Origin: Citrus sinensis
Lineage: Eukaryota > Streptophyta > Magnoliopsida > Sapindales > Rutaceae
Length of the DNA: 64,000 bases
Assembly: GCF_022201045.2 (NCBI RefSeq)
Contig: NC_068564.1
Location: forward strand, 1,302,001-1,366,000
Reading direction: 5' to 3'
Below the pieces are notes generated by a model, which saw nothing but the letters and a program-made list of their open reading frames with translations, was not told where the DNA came from and searched no databases. Every line of letters starts with the position of its first letter. Within the stretch, counting starts at the first letter, position 1. The position numbers and the translations under genes were made by a program. Positions 12,291 to 25,429 of this stretch are shown here, piece after piece.

Positions 12291-12568
12291 TTAGGGTGTA
12301 TTTGATACTGAGATGCTGTAACTTTTAAATTACATCTGATGTGAAAAAAAATTGTAATTATAAAACAAAAGTTAGTAATATATAGTAAATGTAATTTTTA
12401 AATAATAATTTTGATAAAATTATTAAAGATATAATAGATTTTCTATTATACAAGTGAAAAATCATATCAACATAACTTCCAACCTACAGCAGCTAGTGTT
12501 TACCAAACACTTTAGTGCTGTAACTTTTAATCTACAGCTGTCAAACTTCAATTCCAAACACACCCTTA
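12291..12568. mobile_element. Tourist-like (PIF/Harbinger) MITE, about 272 bp
   Basis: The element runs 12294-12565. It starts GGGTGTATTTGATA and ends in the imperfect complement TTCCAAACACACCC, flanked on both sides by TTA (12291-12293 and 12566-12568). A 3-bp TTA duplication with GGGTGT-type terminal repeats is typical of Tourist elements. It has no coding capacity and further internal inverted similarity (CTGTAACTTTTAA occurs near both ends). Confidence 0.75.
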
Positions 12569-13734
12569 ATCATACTATATTATTAATATACTTGTGAGTT
12601 AAAGTGACTCATATATATCTTGAAAAGCTGAATAAAGCTCAAATTAAGAGAAAACTAACTCTTTGATATCTGCATATTTTATTCATATTTGCTCCTCATT
12701 TAATCCTAGTTTGCATTTATTAATGAAAATTATCACGTGTCCATCTTAGATTTAATGCGTATTCGAAATTACACAAAATCTTTTAAATTATCAATTATCT
12801 ACTCAAGATTTTTGGTGCGTATCAACTAGCCAGTTTTCCATTAACAATGTTATAATCTTTCAGAGATCTTAACAAAATGATTAACAGTAAAGCAGTGTGT
12901 TTTAATCCCCCCCCCCCCCCCCCAAAAGGGTTTAGTAGTGAAATGATGCTACCAACAAATCTTGAACAGACCATAGCTACAAGCTGCAAACATGTTACTC
13001 GTGTACCCACGCATTTAAAAGGGCTCAAATAAATGCATTATTAACGTACGGATGCTCTGTATTTGGTTATGTCAACTTGTGATTTTTGCAGGCGATACGA
13101 TCAATCATTATATAAATAAATTGACTTCTTGTTAGCCTCTATACTATATCCAAAGGTCAGGAAAAAGGAAACGAATGTATATAACTTTGAGAAAGATTCT
13201 TTGGACTCCGGCGTGAATTAATGCCGTAGTTTTAATTTTATGATCGGAGACGCTGTTAGAATACATGCACGCTGCAGCAAGCAAAGCCAAAAGTAGAGAA
13301 TGTTCTGCACGAAATCTCAGTTTCAAAACAGCCTTTTGAATGTCTTTTCTTTGCACCATCAAGAGGCTGTCGTTTCTACATGATGGCTAAAGTACATACT
13401 AATTTGCATTTCTTTTTGCGCAAATTTAAAGTCGGTACTTTGCACCTTTTATGATCTTGTTTGAATAAAAATGTTTCTAAATAATCTAAATAATCAAACA
13501 ATTAAAAAAGGAAGAAACGCTTGCAGAGATAAAATTGTTTTCTCAGGATTATTATTTCCAAGTGTTAATTTTCATAGTTAGAAAGCAACTCTAGATGGGG
13601 GAAAAAAAGAACTCTTAAATCCTTTTTGTCAATAAAATGCTATTTTGTATACCTTATTCTTCTCCATACCATATAGAAAAACATAAACTAATACAACTGA
13701 TTTATCATTAAATATGGCTCAAGCCTCAAAAGCT
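12569..13734. other. Intergenic DNA with a 17-C homopolymer
   Basis: No gene supported. 12907-12923 is an uninterrupted run of 17 C. The open frame at 13144-13362 (minus) has no recognisable domain. Confidence 0.5.
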
Positions 13735-14524
13735 CAATTCAAAAGTGATTTTGAAAAGTTAAAAGTTAATTATGATGTTCGGTAAATTTTTTTAGAAATT
13801 ATTTTTGGTAAAATCACTGGATAATTTTTAAAAACCTCCCCTGAGGTTTGGACTTGTTGCAAGTAGATGTCGAGAATCTGTTTATTTGTAAAAAATCCCC
13901 TACCGTCAGTTAACTTTAACATTGACCGCTAGTTGACTGTGCAAAGACAATATTACCCTCAACAACAATTTGTAGACGGAAATAACTAAAAAAAATTAAA
14001 ATTATTGGCGCGAAAAACACAAACCCTATTTTTTGACAATTTTATCCTTGTCAATTCCAAAAATTTACAATATCATAGGTAAAGATTATAACTATTTTAT
14101 TTTCAAGTTTTTAATTTTATCTTTTTTGTAGAAACTTTAAGAAAATATCAATAATTTAAAGAGAATTTTTAAAATTTTTAATTTTATCTTTCTTGTAGGA
14201 ACTTTAAGAAAATATCAATAATTTAAAGAGGGTAAAATAATCAATAATTTTAATTTTTTTTTAGTTATTTCCGTCTACAAATTATTGTTAAGGGTAATAT
14301 TGTCTTTGCACAGTCAACTAATGGTCAATGTTAAAATTAACTGACGGTAGGGGATTTTTTACAAATAAATCAATTCTCGCCATCTACTTGCAACAAGCCC
14401 AAACCTCAGGGGAGGTTTTTAAAAATTACCCTAAAATCACTCTATCTTACAATAGATTTTAAAAAATATAAAAAGAGTACCTTTTCAAAATCTGATTTTA
14501 AGAATCAATTTGATGCTTAATAAA

Positions 14525-14555
<31 letters not shown>

Positions 14556-14925
14556 GATAAGACTTTAATGAAATTATTATTATCATTACCAATTATATTG
14601 AGATAACAAAATAAAAAATAAAATTAATAACATAAAATATTTATTTTAGTTATGAATTATTATATACACACAATAAAAAATATTTTATATACATATTTAC
14701 AAATGTGTAAATAAATTTCATTCAACATTATATCCAATATATTCAATTATTTACATTCTTACAGTAGTTTAACAATAAGACTCATTAAACACATACAACT
14801 ACTTTTAAAACCCACAAGACTTTTAAAAATAAATTTTACCAAATGTTTAATTGATTCTCTTAACCATTACTTATTTTACAGCTAGCTAACAATATATAAT
14901 TATTTTAAAAGGTACAACGTTACCA
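13735..14925. mobile_element. Older AT-rich element split by a nested MITE
   Basis: The outer parts (13735-13818 and 14432-14925) align with 38866-39505. Both copies share GATTTTGAAAAGTTAAAAGT at the left, then TTCAAAATCT, AATTATATTGAGA, TTTACAA(A/G)T(G/T)TGT, a run of TACAACT(A/G)CTTTTAAAA, and an end resembling AAAAGTTACAAAATTACC. The copy here is interrupted by the 613-bp foldback element at 13819-14431 and carries a TA microsatellite at about 14529-14555. No open reading frame and no transposase. Ends are approximate and the superfamily is not known. Confidence 0.7.
13819..14431. mobile_element. Mutator-like foldback MITE, 613 bp, long terminal inverted repeats, 10-bp target duplication
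   Basis: Starts GGATAATTTTTAAAAACCTC and ends in the complement of GGGTAATTTTTAAAAACCTC. The inverted repeats extend about 165 bp inward with few mismatches, through shared words such as CTGACGGTAGGGGATTTTT and GTCTACAAATT. TAAAATCACT flanks it perfectly at 13809-13818 and 14432-14441. A 10-bp duplication and long inverted repeats fit the Mutator superfamily. The centre holds a duplicated stretch of about 66 bp (near 14110-14163 and 14177-14231). No transposase, so it would depend on an element elsewhere. Confidence 0.9.
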
Positions 14926-16589
14926 AGCTAGCCTTTACTATATTTACCTATCATAATCATCATGAATCTTATCATATATGCAGTGAGGGGTTGAAATTTG
15001 TTTTTAAGGGGAAAAATGGAATGAATTAAAATTTTATAAATTTCTATGGATATTTTAAGTTTGACACCCTTATTTTTAGAGTTTGTTACCTACTAATGTT
15101 CATAGTTTTTTTTTTTTAATTATTATGGTTCTTATTTTCTGGCCCTCTCAATTTTCTAATTAAGCATTATGACTCTCGTCAAATTAAAATTCTAGTTCTT
15201 CCACCGGCTATGTGGTCATTATTTCAACTCACAAGGTCTTGCGATCTCGATTGTCTTTGTTGAGAGAGATCTTTAGGATTTTATCTTTCTAACAAAAATA
15301 TTTTCAATATTGATAAAATGTCGGTGGATTAGAGTAAAATCCTAAATTTTCAAAGTTGTTTTCAATCACCACTGTCGTGTAAATTCGTAATTATAATGTA
15401 ATATTTAAAAATATTTACACATATTATACATTTCATTTCTTCACTTTTAACTTTAATTTTGTGAACAACAAATTAAAGATCAAACTATGATTTTTTTTCT
15501 TCTTTTTTTTTTTCATTCTCGAATGCCATTGCACGAACTAAGAATATAGGCATTCAATGGGATCAGTTATATATATTGAACAACCATTAATGAGATGGCG
15601 CATGGTACGCCAACAATGAAGAAAATTCATGTGGTTCATTTTATTGAACGCTGGCTACTGAAAACCATGCATGCTTGTATATGCACAGCCAAGTGGCTAG
15701 CCTTTGATGGCCATGCTTTAACTACAGCATTCAGAACACGACAAACTGAACATACATACAAATACGTGAACAATAATAATAATACATGCATGAAATGAAA
15801 GAGAAATATGAATGAGAAAAAAAAAATTAATAGATGACGAGCCAGTGACAGTCGAATGGTACTGATCTGCAAAAAGCCTGCAAAATTGTCTCTCCATTTT
15901 TATGAGAGTTTTGATCTTATTTATTCTATAACAGATGGTGGGCTTTCAATGTGCAAAAACACGGCATCTCCGTGCCTGCAATGATCCTTCTAGGGTTCTT
16001 GTTAGTATTACTATTATTGTAAGAAAATAATTAATATTCAATAGGGGAAACGACATCCAAATACTTAAAGGTTTTTCCTAATGTATGGGGGAAATATTTG
16101 AAGAATAAACAATACAGGCTCTCTTGTAGTTTTCATAAATCTCATCTGTATCAGTGTATAAATCTCGAAAAGTAATAGAATTAAAGAGAACTTTTATTTA
16201 TATTCAGGTGTCGTTTTTCTTATTAATATAATCAAAAGCTTTTTCTCTCTCCTTCTGTTTCTTTAATTATGTGTGTTATATATGGTGGCCGGTGCGGCAA
16301 GAATGAGTAAGGAAGAAGAGGCTAGGAGTAAATTCAAGCTTCATCTTGGAAATGCATTTCATTTAAAGTCTTCAAGGAGTACCAATTTTCCGTTTACAAT
16401 TATGATTACTACTTGTCTTCAAATGCATACATCAGTTTTCATATTTACCATTCTCAACCAACCCGTCTCTCTCTCTCTCTCTCTCTCCCCCCCCCCCCCC
16501 CCCCTTATTTTTATTGACAAGTTCTTATCTTGAGATGTCATTGATCACTCTATTAAAAGGTACCATTAATGGACTATCTTCTTAGCTAA
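14926..16589. other. Intergenic DNA with CT and poly-C microsatellite
   Basis: No gene supported. A (CT)n run is followed by 18 C at 16487-16504. Small open frames at 15595-15872 on both strands overlap each other and show no domain. Confidence 0.5.
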
Positions 16590-16950
16590 TAAGGTACAAA
16601 TGCTTAACTATAAAGGGTTATTACATGCATGAAAGGTTAAAGGCATTATCTGAAGATTAATCTAAACTAGCTAGATTAGTCAAGATTGGTAACATGCATG
16701 GGTTGTCAAATCAAAAACATAACTAGGCTGAATTTATTTTGCATTGCTTAATGGATATGAACCTCAACTTAGATGGATTAAGAATATTTAGGTGCAAATT
16801 AATGCTTAATTAGAAAGGGCTGCGTTTTATTGCATGCATGAAAGGTTTATGTCAATTATTAGGCATTATCCGTGAATCCAACTAGATGCGTCGTCAAGTT
16901 GGCAACATGCGTTGACTTTAAAACCCCACTTGTCGACATTGAATTTATTT
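16590..16950. repeat. Diverged direct duplication, period about 230 bp
   Basis: 16590-16740 and about 16790-16950 share an ordered set of words: ATGCTTAA, a run with GCATGCATGAAAGGTT, GGCATTAT, AACTAGAT, GTCAAG(A)TTGG, AACATGC and TGAATTTATTT. Identity is clearly reduced, so the duplication is old. No coding content. Confidence 0.6.
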
Positions 16951-19855
16951 ACAATCGCAATATCGATATATATGAGTTGTTTTTTAAGATGCTTTATGAT
17001 TTATATTTTCCTCATTATTAGTTAACTGTTTGTTCTAGGGGCACACAGTAGAGAGACAGTATCGAAAATATTAATAATTCCTTTTTTTTTTGTGGGGCGG
17101 GGCATCTCGATGGCATGAGGAAATTTTTATTATCTAAATCTAAAAAAAAAATACAATTAATTAGGAGACATAATGACCATTGTCCCTCGACAAATATTTA
17201 GTGTAAGATAAGGAAAAAAAAAATACCTCTTAAGCAAGACTTAAGAGCTACACATAATACGATCGAATTAATATAACACAAGTCTCCTAAACACATATCC
17301 TTTGAGAATTTGTTAATGTAATCTAATGAACTTGTGAATATAATCGTATAAACTCATGCCCTTAAAGACTTGATCGAACGGTTTTAAAAGCTTGATTGCA
17401 TGATTTTTAGGTAATTTTCTTTGTTGGCCACCTAATCGAGTTCAGAGCCCAAAAAAAATAAGGATAAAAAAATCAATTTAGACTTTAATTACCCACTTCT
17501 CTAACTTAAAATAATAATAATAATAATACCTCCAAGAACTTGTATGCATATCTTAATGCATGCATATCACATGCTTAAATTGGAAGATGATCTAATCGTA
17601 CAAACTAAAGACATAAACTCTAACCTTTCTAGTTCATTTGGATGGATTTAAGGAAACAGTAGCAACAAAAATGCTTAAAAGTTTAGCATAAAAGCTTTTT
17701 GCCTGTTTGTGGGGACAGTCTGAGTCTATATTCACTTGTTAACAGCCTATCGAATAGGCATGCTAATTAAAAACAAATCTATAGATAAGAGGCAGCGATT
17801 CGCTGGGCATGCATGGATCTTTGTACGTATAAAAACACAAAAAATAAATTAAACCCAATATTTTATGTATCATATAATAACCCCCATATCATTTATAGCC
17901 TACAAGTAGGCCTTCTATCTGTGAGCTTGAATATGGGACAAAATTTTAAAACAGAGTTTCATGACACTACATATAAATTATAATTAATAACATGGGGCCT
18001 CTCTCAACTTCATTGACTTCACATATCTGAAACATCATTTACTAGCACCACGAAATATATGAGCAAGACATTACTGCACTTTTGCTCTCCTCATAATTAA
18101 TTAACTCTCTCTCTCTCTCTCCCCCCTAATTCGTCGTCGTATTGGGTGCCCATGAGTGTCAATACAAATTTTTACGTCTCTTGTGCATTATGTATCGTCA
18201 CAATCGAAAGGATGTCGGATTGCAAAAATTTGGTCCCACGAAATTGATTTCATATTTGATTTATATGTCCCATTTTTTTATGTCGTGTCACCATTTCTAG
18301 CCTATAACCGTTGGGGATTCAAATTTGGTGCAGCTCCCGCTATTAAATTCAATTTTGATATATTACATAGGAAATCTTCTAGTATATCTTTTTAAGTTGA
18401 TGTAGTAAATGTTTTGTGATCTTGGGTCCTACTAGACATAGCCTACTTAAGAAACTCTTTTAACTTCTTTTCCAAAATTTTAAAAGATAATTTATTTTTT
18501 TTTATCTGTTGGACGTACTCTTTTTGTACACGGCCTCATTGCATTGAATTAGGATTCAAGCGTCACCACTAAAGTTTGATGTATGAAGTAAAGTGACCCA
18601 CCTTATATACAGACCTCAGCATCTCTCCCGTACAAGCTTTGTTGTTTTATCTCTGAAAGGTCTCTCATGTACAAGTTAATGTAAAGAAAACTCTTTAACA
18701 CTGCAAATTTTCACTCCAGTAATATATTTACGTATAGGGTGGTGGTGCCGCTATAAATGATGCAAAGGCTTTAGGAAACCCAGGATTTTTCCTCTGTAAC
18801 GATCTGTTTCTACTTCCTATATTATCGTCTATCGTGTCTTTATGATTATATACATGCATCAATGAATGCTTGTTTATAGCATGTGGCTGAGTAAAATTTG
18901 ATTCTAAAAACATAATGCAGGAATCTTTGTAAGAGAGAGAGGGAGGGAGAGAGCTTGCCATTGCTGTCTTGTTTCTTTTTTAATGATTCTTTCAAGGCAA
19001 AATAATGAGCTTTTGGACAAACCAATTTAAAGCTTAACAGTAGCAATGGATGAAACCAACAGTAAAGTAGTTTGAGAAAATACTATTTAAAATCAAAGAT
19101 TTAATGTGACAAGATTCGAGGGAGTAGGTACCTTAACTGTAAGACAAATTTTAATGGCAAATTTTTTGCTTCACTTGATAATTTAATGGCTCTTCAGCGT
19201 ACAAGACAGTGTTGTCGCTTGTTATGTGTTCACCTTTTTATAATTACCTCACAAATTTGTCTTTGCGGTGCTTACACTTCATGTTGGTGAATTTTGAAAA
19301 TGGGACAACGTAGAGCCTCTTGTCTCTCTTTTTAGAACGTGTTGCATGTTTCTTAGCGGAGATTGATGTATTAATAATGTGGGATCAGAATGTCTTGGTA
19401 TGCGAAAGCCGAATTGGATTACGCTAATGTGTGTTAAGGTACCTCTTGATATCTTGGAATAAAAAAGTTGGAAAAAGACTTTAGAAAACTTAGAATATGT
19501 TTTTATTGTTAATAACTTCTTTTTTTGAATTAACTGTTGTTAATAACTTAGGTATTTATTGATGATCAAACGCAACAATTTAGATTTAGAAAGGTCGATT
19601 CTTATCACAGGAGTTTGACTTTGGCCCTATAAAAGTTGGATGTGTGATATGTTTGGTTTGAAGACACAAGTGGAGAGTACCAGCAAAACAAGAACTTGCT
19701 GTTTCATGAGAGGACGTGGCCAAGTGAGATTAAGAAGTTGGTGGAAAATTATTATGGAGTGTCTGCAAAATTTTCTCAAATAAAAGCCTTTTTTTTTTTT
19801 TTTTGGTTTCTTCTGTCAAAATAATTGATCAGATTATCAAGAATATGTTAAATGA
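16951..19855. other. Intergenic DNA, no gene seen
   Basis: AT-rich spacer with a CT microsatellite at about 18104-18121 and GA-rich sequence at 18933-18953. Open frames here are short, overlapping and featureless. Confidence 0.5.
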
Positions 19856-19859
19856 TGCT

Positions 19860-20130
19860 ACTAATTATATAGGGTCGCCCATTCCATGTCTTTGTTTCTT
19901 GAGGCTGATTGGAATGCTTACATTTACAAGCTATTCTCTTGGCCATTGATTTTGCTTTCGATGAGGATTATTTTCAATGGTTGAAACTTGACAGTGATTC
20001 GGTTTCCGCTTTGTCTTACTTTTGAATGGATTATTATGATCTTCCATAGCAACCGCGATACATGTTCGACGAGAGGACAACATAATTGCTGATAAACTCA
20101 ATTTGCATAATCGTGTATAAAGCACTTTTA
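19860..20130 (+). pseudogene. Decayed LINE RNase H-type fragment
   Basis: Read across frame breaks, the + strand gives fragments such as LAIDFAFDED, WLKLDSDSVSALSY and then RENNIIADKL. This order matches the C-terminal RNase H-like region of plant L1-type LINEs (catalytic-type DSDS, then a GN-x-x-AD-x-L motif). Stops and frameshifts interrupt it, so it is non-functional. It lies just downstream of the dihydrofolate synthetase stop codon. The call rests on short motifs only. Confidence 0.5.
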
Positions 20131-20246
20131 GGAGTTCTTTAGTTGCAAGCTGGATTGGCCTTTTTGCTTTCTAAATGATGCCCTCGTATAAACTACCTGT
20201 TTACTAGTAATCCGATGCAACAATTACTGGGATGCAGTGAAAGGAA

Positions 20247-23200
20247 TCAGCTTAACTCATGAAGTGAAGCCAATACTGATGAGACGATATGTAGAGATCC
20301 CGTGACTACAAGAATACCTGGTTGGTTCTCTACCCTTCTAAGAATCTGATATGCCATCTTCATTGATAGTGCAAACGACTTTGAAGCAGCCAGTAAGGTT
20401 TTGTGTTCTAACACTGTTAGAGATGTAACCAATTGATCATCAAACATTTCTCGGTATTCTGCCATTCCATTGTGAACAGTAATGATTCCCAATTCTTCAG
20501 AAGCTTGGATCCAACGATCCCTTAACAAGGAAGCTGGAGTTACTCGAGCCTTCCCTCCAGCAACATCAGCTTCTGTTAGGATGACAGAATCTAATTTCCT
20601 TCCTGAGGAGATGTAATGAGATCTCAGTTAGAAACCACCCACTTGCCTATGTCGATATGACCCACTAGGAAGAAGAGAATTAGATTATATTCAATAACAG
20701 GATTTGGTTCCTGGTGATACTTTTCATTAAGGACAGCAGAATATCAGAGGACTATACCGGAGAGAAATTCTTTTGCAAATGCTAAATGATCTTTGTCAAT
20801 GGCCATTGCAACCACGAGAGCCAATCTTGCCTGTGGAAATGTCATCTGTATTGTGTCCACCAAAGCTTTAGCAGATTCTTTCGTGTGAGCTGAAAACATT
20901 AAGTGAAACAATTAGGACTTCTATTTAGGGAGGTTGCAAAGATGCTATTCAACCATAAAAGACACATGATGCTAAAAATTGGGAAAATGAGAACGATGCC
21001 TTAATCAAAATGTAATTTGCAGAAAACAATAAATTAAACATATTGCTAATCTTCAAATGAAGATTACACTTTATATTCACAATCAACAGATGAAGAAACA
21101 AGATGATTCCATGCTGAAAAGCTATAAAAGTGCAGTACCAACAAAAGAATAAAAGTCACCTCCATCGACAAGTATTGTTGCTCCGGGTAGTCCTAATAAC
21201 TCGGCTTGCTTGGATGTTAAAAATTGGGTTCTTCCAACCAAGCATGTATTCTCTAAACCCGCCCTGACCGACCCATCTGAGATTTTCCACCCTGGAATGT
21301 TCAATTACCGACAAAAGACAGTGAATCACATACAAGGAAATCAAAGGGAACTATTGAGACACAGTATATTTGGTTGTGTCTATGCAAGCCAAATATCCAT
21401 CTCTATCCTGTTTGGCTTTGCTGTGGGGTTGTAGGAACCCCAAAATACTTTTGGGGAAAACACACAAAAGACGGAGCCATTAAAACTTGTATGGATAGAG
21501 ATTGATGTGTCAGGATTTTCCAACAGACCAGGAATTCAACCCACTGTAATAAACATTGTATGCATCCAAAGGTTGCAGCCATCACATCAGAGAACAGAGA
21601 TAGGAATTTTGAACCAATATCCATAACTGAAGCAAACTGCATTCTACTTCTTACCTTAACCATTCATTAAGAAAATTTCCGCTCTCCAAAAATGTTCTTC
21701 CCTGAAGCCAGATAGAAAATAAGATAACATCAAATACCCACCTTGATCACGGAGGCAGAGTGCTGCACATGTTGCAGTCAATGCGTTGTGAAGTTGGTGA
21801 TTTCCAATCATGCACAGCTTTACATCCAATAACTCAATGGACTGCATGGGGGGAAAAAATAACAGAAGCTGATTTAAACATACATAATTGAAGATATAAA
21901 GATATAAGGTTTCAGAAAGCAGATAATTAGGAGCATACCAGCTTCAAGTCTCTCTCAGCTTGTACTATTATGTCACAAGATTGACAGGGTCTGTCATTGA
22001 ACATACTCAGACCATTTATGGTAGCTCTAATTCCAGCATCATATGCTGATACCACCTGAGAACACATCAATGATGCTTCATCGCGAAGAATATGCTCAAT
22101 ATGTGGAAGAAATGGACCCCCTAAAACCAACTGAAAAGATCCAACCAACAACATTTAGATTCTGCTACAAATAATAATGTAGAAAATATTTCAATATGCT
22201 GTGAAATTATGGCAGTAAAAACAAGTTGTCAAACAATTAGGCGGAATCCACAATGAGAAAAACTTAGCTATCCTTTCACAATTTTAAAGTATTTCCACCT
22301 CATTACTAAGTGTATGCATACTGCTTCATTCATAAGGCAGTTTGAGAAAAAATATTCATGCAACACAACATCCATCAAATCAGCATGGCAATGGTCCAGC
22401 TAAAAGGCAAAGATAATAATTATTTCTTGATCAAATTTTATCATGCATGTCGACAAGAGAATTATCCCAGTCCAATATCAATCAGTATTTTTATCTAGTA
22501 AAGGAGGGATATGTTAAAAGGAAAAGAAAAGATAGAAGATTGGATGCAAGTAATTGTTGTTTTATATTCAATTAAAGTGCTGTTCACATGTGTAAGGAGA
22601 ATCACCTAACTGGGCGACCATATTTGATGATTCCTGACTTAGCCATAGCAATAGTTTCCAAAGAACCACCTAGTGCTGCCGTATGTTCCTCACCTATAGT
22701 CGTTATAACTGATGCAGCAAGTCCAGAGCTAGAAATGATATTTGTTGCATCCCGGGCACCTCCCAACCCGGCCTGTTACATCAGAAGCAAGCAAACTTAT
22801 CATTAGCATGCTCTCTTCTTTAATTAGATAAGAAAAGGACATTGGGGTACAAAATTTATCAAAGGATATAGAAGCATGCGAGCGAGCCCTTGTGTACGAA
22901 ACAGTACCCAGAAAAATGCTGAAACGAAAAAAAAAGGTGAAAATTATATATCACCTCGATAACTGCAATATCGACATGGTTCTGAGCAAATAGAGCAAAT
23001 GCCATAGCAGTGAGAACCTGAAGTTTTCCCATTAATTAATTAAGGAAAAGAAAGGAGCGTAAATGAAGATAGTACATGTACAAATTGCAATGCTTTACCA
23101 TATAATTGAAACCTTTCTATTAAAGAGGCACATACATGCTACACATTCTGCACAATCCTGCTTGAAATTACTATGAATGGTACGGAAAAGAATCCTCAAA

Positions 23201-24842
23201 CTGAACTGTGGTTAAGGTCATAGCTACCATTCAGACCATAGAACTGCAATAATTGGTATCAAATGCCCCCCCCCCCCCCCCCAAAAAAAAAAATTACGCA
23301 CAAATCACCTACAAAATGATTCTACATACTCTGAAACCAAGTTTGCTTCTATTTCTCTATATTTGCTATTGAAAATCTTAACTATAATGTGGAGCTTTCC
23401 TCCTAGAGCATCAAATTCCGATGATACACATTAGATACCTCAAAATGAGTGATGCAACCATTTTCAAGTCGTATTGCCTCATCAAGAACACCCTTAATCT
23501 TATGGAAAAGACAATTCAAGGCCTTTGCAGAAACTGGTCGATTCAATCTTCCCACATTCATGCGCTCTCTGATCGTTTTAATATGTGGGCTGCTTACAAA
23601 AAACCAAGCCAGCTGTCAAGAAACTAAAACATTGAAAAGGCTGCACATGCATAAAGCTTCTGCTATCTATATGGTAATCATAACTTCATACCTAGTATAA
23701 CAACCAACGGAATACCCTTCTGCACGTAAAATACTAGAGAGAAAAGCAGCTGTTGATCCTTTTCCCTTGGTCCCAGCGATGTGAACGGTCTGCAATTACA
23801 CCCATTTTAATTATGCTCATACAGATTCACCAAACAATGTACGCAGAGCACAAATATATCATTTTCAAGGACCTTTTACAAATTGAAGAACATATAAAAG
23901 AAATTAGAAGTGTTTCTGACACTGTGAGAAGTACTCAAAAAGTTGAAAAGCACTTTCATGCATATTCCATAACGTCTAGTTGCATATGAGATTGAAAACA
24001 AAAGACATTTGGAGTATTATTGATAAAAGCAATTGTTAAATAACAACATTTTACAGTAAAGGAAACATATAAGAAAACTTTCCACCTTGTGTAGAAGTAA
24101 TTTTAACACCGTTACAAAGTTCTCAAACAGTTAAAAGCACTTTTATGCCAATTCTATAACATTCAGTTGAAACAACTTACGTGCATTTGAGAATAAAGAA
24201 TAGTATTATAAAAAATAATAATAAAGAATGCTATATCTATGAAAAACACTTTATGGATAAAAGCATTTTAGAGTGCAAGAGGTAGCTGTAGAAATTTAAG
24301 CTTCTCCAAAATGGCTTTTTAGGTGCTTCAATATAAAGCCCTTTTAACTGAAAGTGCTTTCTACAAAAAGCATTTACAAAAGCAACATGAGAGTACAGTA
24401 TTCAGAAAAGCACAACAAAATTTCCAGCTTTCGAACTCAGACTGCAGCAAAAGAACGAACCTTGAACTCATGACCATTCTATAATGTTTAGTTTTAACAA
24501 TTTAAGTGCATCTGAGATTTTAAGGAGCGAAAAAAAAAAATAGCAAAAGGAACGAACCTTGAACTTAGAGTGAGGATTACCAAGCCGGTCCATAAGGCGG
24601 TTCATACGACCTAAATCGAACCCATCATCCGAATCCGTACCTGCTCCTTTGGGCACGCCCGATTTTTCGAAGTTTTTCAGAGAATCAAGGTAATTCATAA
24701 AGTGCATCAGCTCCGGTTCCTCAGAGGAAGTAGAAAAGAAGCAACTTTTGGACCCAATTGAAAATTTTTTGAAATATCCTCTACTCGTTGGAGAATAGAA
24801 TGTGGTGGTGGTGTATTGAGTAGCACGCTTTAAGAGTTTCAT
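20247..24842 (-). CDS. DHFS: Dihydrofolate synthetase (FolC family, DHFS/GLA1 type), 10 exons, 556 aa
   Basis: Exons (minus): 24558-24842, 23692-23789, 23439-23589, 22955-23017, 22611-22772, 21939-22130, 21742-21841, 21160-21291, 20758-20889 and 20247-20602; phases close to 556 residues. The enzyme joins glutamate to dihydropteroate with ATP, making dihydrofolate in mitochondria. The first 50 or so residues are Arg/Ser/Thr-rich with few acids, as in a mitochondrial presequence. The P-loop is AGTKGKGST (residues about 100-108), followed by [48 protein letters not shown], the ligase-linker [11 protein letters not shown], and C-terminal [12 protein letters not shown] and [14 protein letters not shown]. 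These fit the DHFS branch (Arabidopsis GLA1/DFA) better than folylpolyglutamate synthases. The donor of exon 5 (CCA/gttagg) is weak and gives RPLVLGGPF. Intron 1 holds diverged direct repeats that include a copy of the exon 1 donor. Confidence 0.95.
23266..23282. repeat. 17-C homopolymer in DHFS intron 3
   Basis: An uninterrupted run of 17 C followed by about 11 A, inside intron 3 (23018-23438). Length is likely to vary between individuals or assemblies. Confidence 0.9.
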
Positions 24843-25429
24843 CTTTGATTTCTGTTTGTTTCTCGGGAAAGTATTGAGCTAGCGCCTCTGTTAGCGTCGA
24901 AAGCATCATTAAAGCTCCATATGTTTAATATTGGTCCCTGATATTAAGCACAATCATAAATTGACCCAAATATTAAGTATAATGGCAAATAACAATATAG
25001 TTTTCAAAATGATTTATGTAGGTCCAACCTTTCTTATTTTTGTATGTTTTTTAATATCCAATTTTGATATACTAATATTATTAGATAGAATTTTGCCTTT
25101 GTGATGGGTAGAGCTTGAAAGTTAACTCTAAAATAGGAGATACTATTTTAATTGAAAGAGAAATTTATCAACAAAATGGAAATTGAACTCCTCCCTTTAA
25201 AAATGATGAGAGGAAGTGATAACCATCTAATTAACAAGTATTTTCTATTTTTTTTAACTCAAAGTAAAATTATTGAAAAATAAAATAATTAGATTAATCA
25301 ATAAATTATTTTATGAATTAACCATATTTTAGGCTATTACTTTTTTTTTAATATTTCATTAGAGAACAACACAAAGACTAATAAGAGTAGTAATTTATAT
25401 ATATAATTTATACTTTAATTGTAGTGTTT
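24843..25429. other. Intergenic DNA upstream of DHFS
   Basis: Very AT-rich, no gene. The first 60 bp or so contain the likely DHFS 5' UTR on the minus strand. Confidence 0.45.

Noticed and set aside
13144-13362. 72-codon minus-strand frame
   Set aside because: No recognisable motif or gene context.
15595-15872. Overlapping frames of 67 and 78 codons on opposite strands
   Set aside because: Low-complexity ends (Asn and Phe runs) and no domain; mutual overlap suggests neither is real.
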